Position numbers and translations under genes: made by a program. A model generated the notes under the pieces. The model saw only the letters and a list, made by a program, of their open reading frames with translations, was not told the DNA's origin and made no database searches. Shown one piece after another: positions 49,310 through 57,643 of a stretch of 64,000 nt of DNA; the stretch's first letter is position 1; every line of letters starts with the position of its first letter. Location of the stretch: positions 6,105 through 70,104 of the forward strand of contig CBFHZN010000007.1 in assembly GCA_965660355.1 (NCBI GenBank). The letters are read 5' to 3'. The stretch comes from CAJXVY01 sp965660355 (GTDB lineage: Bacteria; Actinomycetota; Actinomycetes; Actinomycetales; Microbacteriaceae).

Positions 49310-49827
49310 TGGAAAGGTACATTAAGACCAAATTTGTTTCTTCCGATTTAATCGAAGAACTGATTGAATATTGTGAACAAGCTCATAAAGAAAAAGCAGG
49401 AATCGCTGACCTTGGGAAAGGTGGTAAACCTAAAGTAGATAAGAACCGAAGAAATACCATTAGATACCAGATTGATCCCAGACTTTTTCCAGAACTGACC
49501 CAAGAGTTTTTGGATCATTTTGATAACAAACATTTGGTCAGACAGATGGACTGTTTGTTATATGAAGAAGGATGTCATTTTAAAAGGCATAAAGATACTC
49601 ATGATTATTCTTATGCAAGAGAATGGTCGGTTATTACTCTTATAGATAAATCAGAAGATTTAGAAGGAGGCGACCTTATCATCTACAAAAATGAAAGTGA
49701 TGAGGTCGGAGAAAAAGTGCAGATTGAAATAGGCGAGTCTGTATTGTTTAAGTCAAATGATGTAGAGCATCAAATCACTCCGGTCACAAAAGGTTGGAGA
49801 AATTCGTTAGTCACTTGGTTATTTTAG
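49309..49827 (+). CDS. 2OG-Fe(II) oxygenase (prolyl hydroxylase-like)
   Basis: 172 residues; ATG 49309 overlaps the stop of the previous gene. The facial triad is HKD at 94-96 and His154 (DVEHQITPV), with Arg164 (KGWRNSL) placed to bind 2-oxoglutarate. Total length fits minimal prolyl-4-hydroxylase-like enzymes. It lies next to fibre genes with many Asn, Asp and Gly repeats, so hydroxylation of a tail protein is possible. AT content is higher than in its neighbours. The fold is fairly sure, the substrate is not. Confidence 0.78.
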   Translation: MERYIKTKFVSSDLIEELIEYCEQAHKEKAGIADLGKGGKPKVDKNRRNTIRYQIDPRLFPELTQEFLDHFDNKHLVRQMDCLLYEEGCHFKRHKDTHDYSYAREWSVITLIDKSEDLEGGDLIIYKNESDEVGEKVQIEIGESVLFKSNDVEHQITPVTKGWRNSLVTWLF

Positions 49828-49836
49828 GATATGAAC

Positions 49837-50535
49837 ATGGCAGAACCAATTTTAAAAGACATTCCGGTACGTAATCAGGAACTACTTGAGATCCTGAATC
49901 AATATGTTGATCTCTATAACACAGATGGGTTTATGGATAATGTCCATCTTTACTGTGAAAATGAGAGGGATCAGGAAAATCGAGACCGTTGGTTGGGTGA
50001 AGAGTATTTACAAGAAATTATCGATATGGGAGAACAACATGAAGGGTTCCCCGATCACATGGTGGGGTATAACTTCAAACCTCACCAACCCGAACACAAC
50101 AGATTCGCCGATAATGTTGACTTAGACTACAGAAAATCTATCATGGATAAAATCTATGATATCAACGATCAGATGATGTTTTTTCTGGGAGTTCGTAATA
50201 ACGCATTGACCTCTTTTTATCCGCCAGGCGGTTACATCTCATGGCACAACAATGCAAATGCGGCTGCGTATAACCTGATTTTCTCTTGGAGTGAAACCGG
50301 AGAAGGTTGGTTTAAGTACAAACACCCCGAAACCGGTGAGATGGTACACATGCAAGACCATGCTGGATGGCAGTGTAAAGCAGGATACTTCGGTCACTAT
50401 GGTGAACCTGATAAACTTTGTTATCACGCTGCGAGTACTGACTGCCGAAGAATTACGGTGTCCTTTATCTTTAATATTTCGGATGGTTCTTTGACTCTAC
50501 AAGATGAAGTGATTGATGAAATAAGTACCGAATAA
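49837..50535 (+). CDS. 2OG-Fe(II) oxygenase-like protein with altered triad
   Basis: 232 residues from ATG 49837, preferred because AGGA at about 49826 lies 7 bases before it; the ATG at 49831 is too close. GGYISWHNNANAAAYNLIFSW carries the expected proximal metal His (about 137 from this start) but Asn where the family has Asp (HxN). A distal His in CYHAASTDCRRITVSFIF (about 197) and the following Arg pair fit the fold. Similar HNN proteins are common in cyanophages as remembered. Activity with HxN is uncertain. Confidence 0.68.
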   Translation: MAEPILKDIPVRNQELLEILNQYVDLYNTDGFMDNVHLYCENERDQENRDRWLGEEYLQEIIDMGEQHEGFPDHMVGYNFKPHQPEHNRFADNVDLDYRKSIMDKIYDINDQMMFFLGVRNNALTSFYPPGGYISWHNNANAAAYNLIFSWSETGEGWFKYKHPETGEMVHMQDHAGWQCKAGYFGHYGEPDKLCYHAASTDCRRITVSFIFNISDGSLTLQDEVIDEISTE

Positions 50536-50558
50536 CCCGTTCTCCAGTTTCCTTTTCA

Positions 50559-50566
50559 TATAAATA
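50559..50566 (+). promoter_or_regulatory. T4-type late promoter element
   Basis: Exact TATAAATA in the intergenic gap 50536-50600, 35 bases before the ATG at 50601. It serves the second fibre operon. Confidence 0.78.
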
Positions 50567-50600
50567 AACTTGAAAGTGTTCTACTATCTGGAAACTGGGA

Positions 50601-50960
50601 ATGGCATCATACGAAGAAATCACGATTGACCAAGGCGCAGATGTCGCTATTGAGGTTGAACTGGTCGAACAGGACGGTTCGAAGAAAGACCTTACTGGTT
50701 ATGCCGCAGCTGCTAAGATGAAAAGACACTACAACTCTGTTGATAGTGACGATATTGTTGATTTTGCCGCAAATATTGCCGACCCCGCGACCGAAGGGGT
50801 CGTTATTCTCTCCCTTACAAATACCGAAACAGACCAGTTGAACACTCGTGGTCGTTATGTTTATGATGTAGAAATTTCTTTTAATGACTCGGATGGTAAT
50901 GAACTTATCGAGAGAGTCTTGGAAGGGAAGGTGAAGGTATCACCATCAGTAACAAGGTAA
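50601..50960 (+). CDS. Ig-like virion structural protein
   Basis: 119 residues. EEITIDQGADVAIEVELVEQDGSKKDLTGYAAAAKMKR and later GVVILSLTNTETDQLNTRGRYVYDVEI, EGKVKVSPSVTR form the 'T-i-qGat....f...D-g..i-dLtGy....qm.r' pattern of BppU/upper-baseplate-like Ig domains found in many phage tail fibre anchors. It is the first gene of this operon and probably anchors the next fibre proteins. Function beyond virion structure is not known. Confidence 0.62.
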   Translation: MASYEEITIDQGADVAIEVELVEQDGSKKDLTGYAAAAKMKRHYNSVDSDDIVDFAANIADPATEGVVILSLTNTETDQLNTRGRYVYDVEISFNDSDGNELIERVLEGKVKVSPSVTR

Positions 50961-50964
50961 GTAG

Positions 50965-51195
50965 ATGACGACTCGGATACAAACTACGTCACGGGGGACT
51001 ACCAAGGTAAGAAGAGTTACTGTTGGGAAACCCGTAAAAAGAATTGACCCGGCGAAGGTCGATGTTGATAATATTATTGGCATCGATACTTCGGGTAAAA
51101 CGGATGGAGATGTGTTGGTTTATAACGCATCGAGTGATAACTTCGAATCAACTTTAACTTTAGATAAACAACTTATAAATGGAGGCCAGTACTAA
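50965..51195 (+). CDS. Small fibre-associated protein
   Basis: 76 residues, a basic N-terminus (RIQTTSRGTTKVRRVTVGKPVKR) and a C-terminal SGKTDGDVLVYNASSDNFES segment that is typical of phage fibre heads. Its TAA shares a base with the ATG of the next fibre gene, so the two are coupled. No catalytic features. Confidence 0.55.
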   Translation: MTTRIQTTSRGTTKVRRVTVGKPVKRIDPAKVDVDNIIGIDTSGKTDGDVLVYNASSDNFESTLTLDKQLINGGQY

Positions 51196-52739
51196 TGGCA
51201 TCAACAATTAGAATTAAACGTTCAGGAACCTCGGGTAATCCGAGTACGCTAGCGCAGGGTGAACTAGCGTATTCCTATTTTAATGGTGCTGGAGGATATA
51301 GACTCTATGTCGGTACTGGCACAGAAACTCTCGGCGATGCAGCCAATCACGAAGTAATCGGTGGTAAGTACTATGTTGATCTTCTCGGCGGAGAAGGTAA
51401 TGCACCCTTTGGTACTTTAACCGCAAACACGGCACTGATCGCCGACTCGGACTCAAAACTTGATCAAATCAAGATCGACAATATCACGATTGATGGAAAC
51501 ACCCTTTCATCATCTGCTGGTAATGTTATTCTTAGTCCCGCATCGAATGTAGATGTTTCGGGATCTCGAATCACCAACCTTGGTACTCCGGTTGCGGACA
51601 GTGATGCGACTACCAAAGCATATGTCGATCAACAAATCTCGAATGTCTCGTTCAGTATTGCGGACGATCAAGCGGACTCGGATGAGTTTTCTTCGGTATC
51701 AGGCGTACTGACCTTCTCGGGCGGAACCGGACTAACCTCAAATGTGACGGACGATGAAGTCACATTTGATCTGGATGACACCGGTGTTGTTGCGGGTTCT
51801 TATGGTTCGACCACCGAGATTCCGGTATTCAGTGTCAATGCTCAGGGTCAACTCGATAGTGCGACCACTGTTAGTGTTGCGACTTCACTGGAATTTAATG
51901 GTGACACAATTGATCTTCTGACCGAGGGTCTTACGGTTGTTGAAGGCGAAGGTATTGATGTCGCATATGACAGTGGAACCAATGTTCTGACTGTCAGCGG
52001 TGAAGACGCGACCACAACCAACAAAGGTATCGCATCTTTTGACACCAATGACTTTAGTGTTTCGTCAGGTGCGGTCTCGATCAAGACTGGGGGTGTTACT
52101 AACGCTCAGTTGGAAAACAGTTCATTTGTTCTGGGTTCCGATTCGGTCAGTCTGGGAGACACGCTTACAGATCTCAATGGACTGACATCGGTCAATGTTG
52201 ATAATCTGACACTTGATGGCAATACACTCGGAACATCGAGTGGTAATCTCTTCCTTGATCCAACCCCGGTCGGTGATAGTGGCAACGTTTACATCTACGG
52301 TAATCTGATTGTCGAAGGTGAAACCACTACCCTCAACTCAACCGAGTTGTCAATCGGCGACCTGAACATCATCCTTGCGGATAGTGCGACTACCGCAGGC
52401 GAAGCAAATGGTGCGGGTATTACGGTCAATGGTGCGGACGCAACATTTACATATTCTGCTTCGGGTGATAAGTGGGTAACCAACAAACCGTTGGATGTTG
52501 CGGATCAACTGTTTATTGACGGTGTTGCGTTTGAACAACTGGTCGACAGTGAGGTTGCGAATCTGTTGACTGCGGGTGAGGGTATTGACCTTACCTACAA
52601 TGATGGTACAGACGAACTGACAATCGCCGCAGAACTTGCAACACTCACTAATCCGGGTGTCGCATCTTTTGATTCGGATCAGTTTGCGGTATCATCTGGT
52701 GCAGTGACCATCTATCAATTGGATGGCGGCACATACTAA
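51195..52739 (+). CDS. Tail fibre protein (514 aa)
   Basis: Begins TIRIKRSGTSGNPSTLAQGELAYSYFNGAGGYRLYVGTG, a known phage fibre head ('IriKRSgtsgnPstL..GElaysy...g...lyvG'). Long stretches of Ser/Asp/Val beta repeats follow, such as ITNLGTPVADSDATTKAYVDQQI, an alternation found in trimeric shafts, and TTNKGIASFDTNDFSVSSGAVSI near the end with a NPGVASFDSDQFAVSSGAVTI copy. It ends on a gene with a strong terminator behind it. Confidence 0.68.
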   Translation: MASTIRIKRSGTSGNPSTLAQGELAYSYFNGAGGYRLYVGTGTETLGDAANHEVIGGKYYVDLLGGEGNAPFGTLTANTALIADSDSKLDQIKIDNITIDGNTLSSSAGNVILSPASNVDVSGSRITNLGTPVADSDATTKAYVDQQISNVSFSIADDQADSDEFSSVSGVLTFSGGTGLTSNVTDDEVTFDLDDTGVVAGSYGSTTEIPVFSVNAQGQLDSATTVSVATSLEFNGDTIDLLTEGLTVVEGEGIDVAYDSGTNVLTVSGEDATTTNKGIASFDTNDFSVSSGAVSIKTGGVTNAQLENSSFVLGSDSVSLGDTLTDLNGLTSVNVDNLTLDGNTLGTSSGNLFLDPTPVGDSGNVYIYGNLIVEGETTTLNSTELSIGDLNIILADSATTAGEANGAGITVNGADATFTYSASGDKWVTNKPLDVADQLFIDGVAFEQLVDSEVANLLTAGEGIDLTYNDGTDELTIAAELATLTNPGVASFDSDQFAVSSGAVTIYQLDGGTY

Positions 52740-52753
52740 ATAACGGTGAATGT

Positions 52754-52790
52754 GGGGGCATTTTTATGCCCCCCTATCCATCTCTTTTTT
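52754..52790 (+). terminator. Rho-independent terminator
   Basis: Stem GGGGGCAT (52754-52761) and ATGCCCCC (52766-52773), loop TTTT, followed after a short gap by a CTCTTTTTT tract (52783-52790). It closes the operon that starts at 50559. Confidence 0.85.
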
Positions 52791-52801
52791 AAGGGTTTAG
52801 A

Positions 52802-55549
52802 ATGTCGAATTCGAAGATTAGACTTAAAAAGTCTTCTGTAGTAGGTAAAGTACCTAGTGTAGGAGACTTAGATCATGGTGAACTTGCCATCAACTTTGCT
52901 GATGGCATTATTTACTATAAGAATTCTTCTAATCAGATTAGTAGTTTCATTGACTCTGATCTGATTAACACGGCTGTCGACAATAAACTCGCAAACCTTA
53001 CTGCAACAGATATTTCATATAACAATACCCTGACCGGGTATGTTGCGGACAATGTCCAGAATGCTATTGATGAAATTGATGAACGCAAACTGGATATCTC
53101 TGCGCTTGCAAGTAATGTCACCTATTATTCTACTGATGACTCAGCAGATGTACCCGGATACTTTCGACTTGTAACCTCTACATTTGATTCCGACTATGGT
53201 TCGACACCAGTTGATATTTCGACCGGGGTCATCGATAGCGATAATATTTTTATTGCATCTCTCGTATCAGATTCTGCAACTATCATCGGCGAGACCGGAT
53301 TTATCAATGTTACAACGGTCGGTAGTGTCCGCAGATCTGCCGGAATTGGTTCTGCTGACTTCTACTATGAGATTTATAAACGAGATTCGACCGGAACCGA
53401 AGAACTCTTAACGACCTCGAACACAACAACAGAAGTCGATGTAGAAACCTACGAACAGTTCTCGGCAAATGCATTACTGCCAAACACGGTATTTACCGAA
53501 CAAGACCGAGTGGTTCTGAAATACTATGGTAACAGGACTTCTAATTTTGGGTCACCCGAGTTTGAGTTTCGATTTGAAGGCACTGCTAACAGTCCGACTC
53601 GGACACTCTTTCCCGTTCCGGTTGAGGTAGTCCCTCTTACCAATGTCGCACAAGATATCTTGGTCGACACAAGTAACTTCAATGGCGTATTGAGTGGTGC
53701 GGACGGAAATGTCCAGTCTGCACTTGACGATATTGATGATATCACCACTACCGACATTCCGGAAGGCAATAACCCGTATTATAGCACAACTCGATTTGAT
53801 AGTGACTTTAACCAGAGGTTGTTGTCACTTACGACCGATGATATCGTTGAAGGTTCGGTCAATCTTTATTATACAACGACCAAAGTTGATTCGGATGTTC
53901 AAGACATTGTCGATTCAGACTATGTTCAGTCATTACAAATTCAATATGATGTCCTAGATTCTGCACAAACTATCGCATTGATTGACTCGGCGGTCACCAA
54001 CCTGATTGATGGTGCGCCCGGAGTATTGGATACTCTGAACGAGATATCCGAAGCAATCGGTAACGACAGTGACTTTATCGGAACAATCAATAACTCCCTG
54101 TCACTTAAGTTAGACACCGCTGACTTTGGTAGTTTCTTTGATACAGAATTTGGGGGAAAAAGCACGACCGACCTGACCGAGGGCGACAATCTTTATTATA
54201 CCAGTGTGCGGGTCGACTCGGACATTATCTCCCTTGTTGATTCGGACTATGTTCAATCGCGTCAGATCACCTATGATTTTCTGGACTCGAATGAAGTCAT
54301 TGATCTGATCGATTCTGACTATGTCGCCGCGCGCGTGCCCGTGACGGGCGCAGGCGCGACCGCATACGAAGAATACTATTATACTGCGGACAGTGGTCAG
54401 ACGGTATTTACAGGATTAGACGATGACAGCAGTGGTTCACTGAGTTATGTTCCGAGTCTGATCAACGTATATCTCAATGGCATTCTACTTGATTCGGACG
54501 AAGATTACTCGGCATCCGATGGGTCTACGATTACTCTGGTCAATCCGACCGAAGATTTGGATGTTGTACAGGTATTGTCATTTACATCTGACCTACAGAT
54601 TGCGGAGTATGACTATACCGCTAGCGCCGCACAGACTACGATCACGGGTCTTGACAATAACTCACGCGCGCTGGCGTACAAGGTTGGATATGTCGAGGTA
54701 TATGTTAACGGAGTCTTGCTTGACCCCACACTTGACTATACCGCAACCAGTGGTGTCTCGATTGTTCTTAACGAACCTCTTGCACTCAATGATTTTGTAC
54801 AGGTCTTTGCATTAACACAGTTTAAGGACGAAGACCCCGAGACACCATACCGAGACTTTTACTTCTCGGTCGATTCTGCGGGACAAAAAGTTCTGTCCGG
54901 AAATGACAGTGACGGCGATCTCCTACAATATGATGTAGGTGCGATCAAGGTATTCAACAACGGGGTTCTGATGAATCCCCAGACAGACTATAATGCTATT
55001 GACGGCGTGTCTGTTAACTTCACTTCGGGATTAGATTCTTCGGACAGGATTCAGATTCAGTCATTCGAGAGACCCGAAGAAAGACCTTCATTCGAAGAGG
55101 TCACGGTTTCGAGTGGCATATTGGTCGGAGGTACAAATGATAGTTACCGAATCGACCAATATAGAAATACCACATTTACACCGACAGTCGAAGGTGAGTC
55201 TAGTGCAGGTACTGCAACATATTCGACTCAGGTCGGACAATTTGTAAGAGTCGGTAATGCGGTCAACTTTACACTTCAGGTCGAATGGACTGGTCATACA
55301 GGAACAGGCAATCTATTGATTAAAGGATTGCCATTCACTTCGTTGAATACAGGTTCGTTGGATTATGTGTTCCCGGTGTCGACCGATGGAACAATCACAT
55401 ATACAAACTATGACAATCTGATCAGTAAAATGACCAGTAACTCTCAAGAGATTACATTACACACAGAAGACGGTGCGGGCAACACTGGACAACTCACCGT
55501 CCCAAGTTCAGGAAAGGTATTGATCACTGGTCAATACTTTATAGAGTAA
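52802..55549 (+). CDS. Tail fibre protein with DSD-rich repeats (915 aa)
   Basis: The head is SKIRLKKSSVVGKVPSVGDLDHGELAINFADGIIYYKNSSNQI, a common tail fibre start. The shaft is Asp/Ser-rich with repeats such as DSDYVQSLQIQYDVLDS and DSDYVQSRQITYDFLDS, plus APGVLDTLNEISEAIGNDSDFIGTINN, an element in many phage fibres. Two to four 90-residue beta units (YDYTASAAQTTITGLDNN..., YFSVDSAGQKVLSGNDSD) follow, ending in a SSAGTATYSTQVGQFVRVG tip. It starts 12 bases after the terminator tract. Confidence 0.65.
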   Translation: MSNSKIRLKKSSVVGKVPSVGDLDHGELAINFADGIIYYKNSSNQISSFIDSDLINTAVDNKLANLTATDISYNNTLTGYVADNVQNAIDEIDERKLDISALASNVTYYSTDDSADVPGYFRLVTSTFDSDYGSTPVDISTGVIDSDNIFIASLVSDSATIIGETGFINVTTVGSVRRSAGIGSADFYYEIYKRDSTGTEELLTTSNTTTEVDVETYEQFSANALLPNTVFTEQDRVVLKYYGNRTSNFGSPEFEFRFEGTANSPTRTLFPVPVEVVPLTNVAQDILVDTSNFNGVLSGADGNVQSALDDIDDITTTDIPEGNNPYYSTTRFDSDFNQRLLSLTTDDIVEGSVNLYYTTTKVDSDVQDIVDSDYVQSLQIQYDVLDSAQTIALIDSAVTNLIDGAPGVLDTLNEISEAIGNDSDFIGTINNSLSLKLDTADFGSFFDTEFGGKSTTDLTEGDNLYYTSVRVDSDIISLVDSDYVQSRQITYDFLDSNEVIDLIDSDYVAARVPVTGAGATAYEEYYYTADSGQTVFTGLDDDSSGSLSYVPSLINVYLNGILLDSDEDYSASDGSTITLVNPTEDLDVVQVLSFTSDLQIAEYDYTASAAQTTITGLDNNSRALAYKVGYVEVYVNGVLLDPTLDYTATSGVSIVLNEPLALNDFVQVFALTQFKDEDPETPYRDFYFSVDSAGQKVLSGNDSDGDLLQYDVGAIKVFNNGVLMNPQTDYNAIDGVSVNFTSGLDSSDRIQIQSFERPEERPSFEEVTVSSGILVGGTNDSYRIDQYRNTTFTPTVEGESSAGTATYSTQVGQFVRVGNAVNFTLQVEWTGHTGTGNLLIKGLPFTSLNTGSLDYVFPVSTDGTITYTNYDNLISKMTSNSQEITLHTEDGAGNTGQLTVPSSGKVLITGQYFIE

Positions 55550-55562
55550 GGAGTAACATTCA

Positions 55563-57389
55563 GTGTCACAATTTAGACCAACTGATTTTGACTCAGATGT
55601 AAAAGGCGCACTCTCGGATGTTGTGTCTAATGGAGTTGGATTGACCTTCAATCCGACTGCGGGTGTCCTTTCTCTTGATTCTGCTGATCTTACAGTCTTT
55701 GTTGATTCGGACTACATTCAATCAAGACAGATCACTCTTGACTCCGGTCAGGTCGTCTCTCTGATTGACTCGGACTATATCCAGTCAAGGCAGATTACTC
55801 TTGACTCGGATGAAGTTGTTTCGTTAATCGACTCAGATTATATCCAATCACGCCAGTTAACCTTTGCGACCGAACAATATGTCGACAGTAACATTACAGT
55901 CGCAATCGATGATTTGGTTGGGGGTGCGCCAGGCGCACTGGATACTCTGAATGAACTAGCATCCGCACTTGGAGACGACAGTGATTTTGCGGGTACGGTA
56001 ACCAACCAACTTGCGACCAAGTTAGATATCTCTAATTTCGATTCTTCGTTTGATACTCGACTTGCGACCAAAACAACAGATGATGTCGGTGAGGGATCAA
56101 ACCTTTATTACACAACATCAAGAACAGACAGTGATGTTTTGGTTCTGGTCGATTCCAACTATGTGGTCTCGCGCGTAGGCGCGGGCACAGGCGTCACGGT
56201 AGATACAGTCGGAAATGAGATCAGTATCGGTCAGGATGTTTCTACAGGCGCATCTGTCGAATTTGCGGGTATTACCGCAAACTTCGGTGGCATTACTGTA
56301 AATGGATCTTTGACAGTCAATGATGGTGTTGGTCGTAGTGTCACAACCCCAAGAATCAATGTAACACAAGACGGCGGTTCGTTGGTTCTAAACGCAGGAC
56401 TCGATTCAACCGCAACACCCACAAATGATGTTTCAATTCTTGTTAATCGGGGTATCTCTAATGATGTCACGATTGGATGGGATGAGTCAAGCGACTACTG
56501 GAAAGTAACAAATGCAGCTGGCGTTGAATATCAGATTCTTACGAGAGAGAACGAAGGTAGTTCTCCGTCCGCTGGTGGTATCAATGCGGATCAGTTAGAC
56601 AGTCAGGAAGGGTCATACTATCTTGACTATAATAACTTTACTAACACTCCAACTTCGATCACTGCATTTGGTATTACTGACGGGACTGCGGGTCAGGTTC
56701 TTCAGACAGACGGAAATGGGAACTTTACTTTTGAGACTGTGGCGGCAGGCACGCCCGGCGACTCGGCAACAGGATATGTAGGATTTGAAGACTACTATTA
56801 TGATGTCACCGGTGCGGGAACAACCGACTTCAGTACCGAAGCGGGTGTCAACGGCAAGGTTCAGGTGTTCCGAAATGGTGTGCTTCAAGATGATTCCCAG
56901 TTCACATTTGATCCCGCAACCGGTGTGGTCTCTCTTGCATCACCCGCAGATAGTGGCGATGAAGTCTCGATCTGGGGTTATCGGAATACAAACCTAGACG
57001 GAACGAATATTGATAGTGATGGTAATGCGACCTTCACAGGCACAGTACAGATCGGAAACCATAATCTGAATGGCAGTCTGGTCTCTACCATCTCTAGCAC
57101 GACACCGACCAATATCAATCTGTATGAGAATGACAGTTATGTGGGCGCTAAGTTGATCATTACGGTAGACGATAGTGCGACCAATCATACCCAGATTTCT
57201 GAGTCGTTGATTTTGACAGTGGACAGCGGAGATCCGTTGATTACGACCTATGGTACTTTGTTCTCTAGTGATAGTGCGCTTGCGTCATTTGATGCGGTCA
57301 AAGACGCCACTACCACATCGCTTGAAGTCACCATGGCATCCGCAAATACATCTAAGGTCAAGGTAATATACTCCTTGATGGATAAATAG
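55563..57389 (+). CDS. Tail fibre protein with 21-residue repeats (608 aa)
   Basis: GTG start at 55563 with TAAGGAG upstream. After a short head, residues about 50-105 hold three copies of a 21-residue unit (VDSDYIQSRQITLDSGQVVSL, with I/L variants). Then GGAPGALDTLNELASALGDDSDFAGT and fibre strands. The middle has SEGSYYLDYNNFTNTPT ITAFGITDGTAG, a well-known fibre segment. The Asp-Ser repetition is shared with the 52802 gene. It likely folds as a trimeric shaft. Confidence 0.65.
   Translation: MSQFRPTDFDSDVKGALSDVVSNGVGLTFNPTAGVLSLDSADLTVFVDSDYIQSRQITLDSGQVVSLIDSDYIQSRQITLDSDEVVSLIDSDYIQSRQLTFATEQYVDSNITVAIDDLVGGAPGALDTLNELASALGDDSDFAGTVTNQLATKLDISNFDSSFDTRLATKTTDDVGEGSNLYYTTSRTDSDVLVLVDSNYVVSRVGAGTGVTVDTVGNEISIGQDVSTGASVEFAGITANFGGITVNGSLTVNDGVGRSVTTPRINVTQDGGSLVLNAGLDSTATPTNDVSILVNRGISNDVTIGWDESSDYWKVTNAAGVEYQILTRENEGSSPSAGGINADQLDSQEGSYYLDYNNFTNTPTSITAFGITDGTAGQVLQTDGNGNFTFETVAAGTPGDSATGYVGFEDYYYDVTGAGTTDFSTEAGVNGKVQVFRNGVLQDDSQFTFDPATGVVSLASPADSGDEVSIWGYRNTNLDGTNIDSDGNATFTGTVQIGNHNLNGSLVSTISSTTPTNINLYENDSYVGAKLIITVDDSATNHTQISESLILTVDSGDPLITTYGTLFSSDSALASFDAVKDATTTSLEVTMASANTSKVKVIYSLMDK
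55707..55860 (+). repeat. Three tandem 63-bp coding repeats
   Basis: Three 21-codon units of the form (V/I)DSDYIQSRQ(I/L)T.. with 85-90% amino-acid similarity; the units differ mostly at third codon positions, so they are selected at the protein level. Confidence 0.7.
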
Positions 57390-57397
57390 TATAAATA
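57390..57397 (+). promoter_or_regulatory. T4-type late promoter element
   Basis: Exact TATAAATA; a second similar GATAAATA sits just before it at 57381-57388, overlapping the stop (57387-57389) of the preceding gene. 25 bases separate it from the ATG at 57422. Confidence 0.75.
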
Positions 57398-57421
57398 GTT
57401 TTAGTTTGGAGAAGAGAAGAA

Positions 57422-57640
57422 ATGGCAAAGTCCCCCTTTACAGTTGAAGACGGAATCGTACCGGGTCGAGAAGACCTTGATTTGGGTTCTTCGACTCAAA
57501 AGTTCGGTAATCTAAATCTGGACAGTGACATTAACGTAGACGGTAATATCAATGTTGCCGCTAACAAAACTGTGTCGGTCGGTGGGTCAAATCTTCTTGA
57601 CGAATCAACTGCAGTCGCGCTTTCTATCGCATTAGGATAA
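57422..57640 (+). CDS. Short fibre-like protein (72 aa)
   Basis: 72 residues. EDGIVPGREDLDLGSSTQKFGNLNLDSDINVDGNINVAANKTVSVGG is a compact fibre-head/shaft module. It precedes an 1829-residue gene by three bases. It may act as a trimerisation or attachment piece for it. Confidence 0.55.
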   Translation: MAKSPFTVEDGIVPGREDLDLGSSTQKFGNLNLDSDINVDGNINVAANKTVSVGGSNLLDESTAVALSIALG

Positions 57641-57643
57641 AAT

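Noticed and set aside
52735..52742. Late promoter at ACTAAATA before the 52802 gene
   Set aside because: The match has the TAAATA half only and sits upstream of a strong terminator that would stop transcripts from it; similar TAAATA stops at 17417 and 63380 were also left out.
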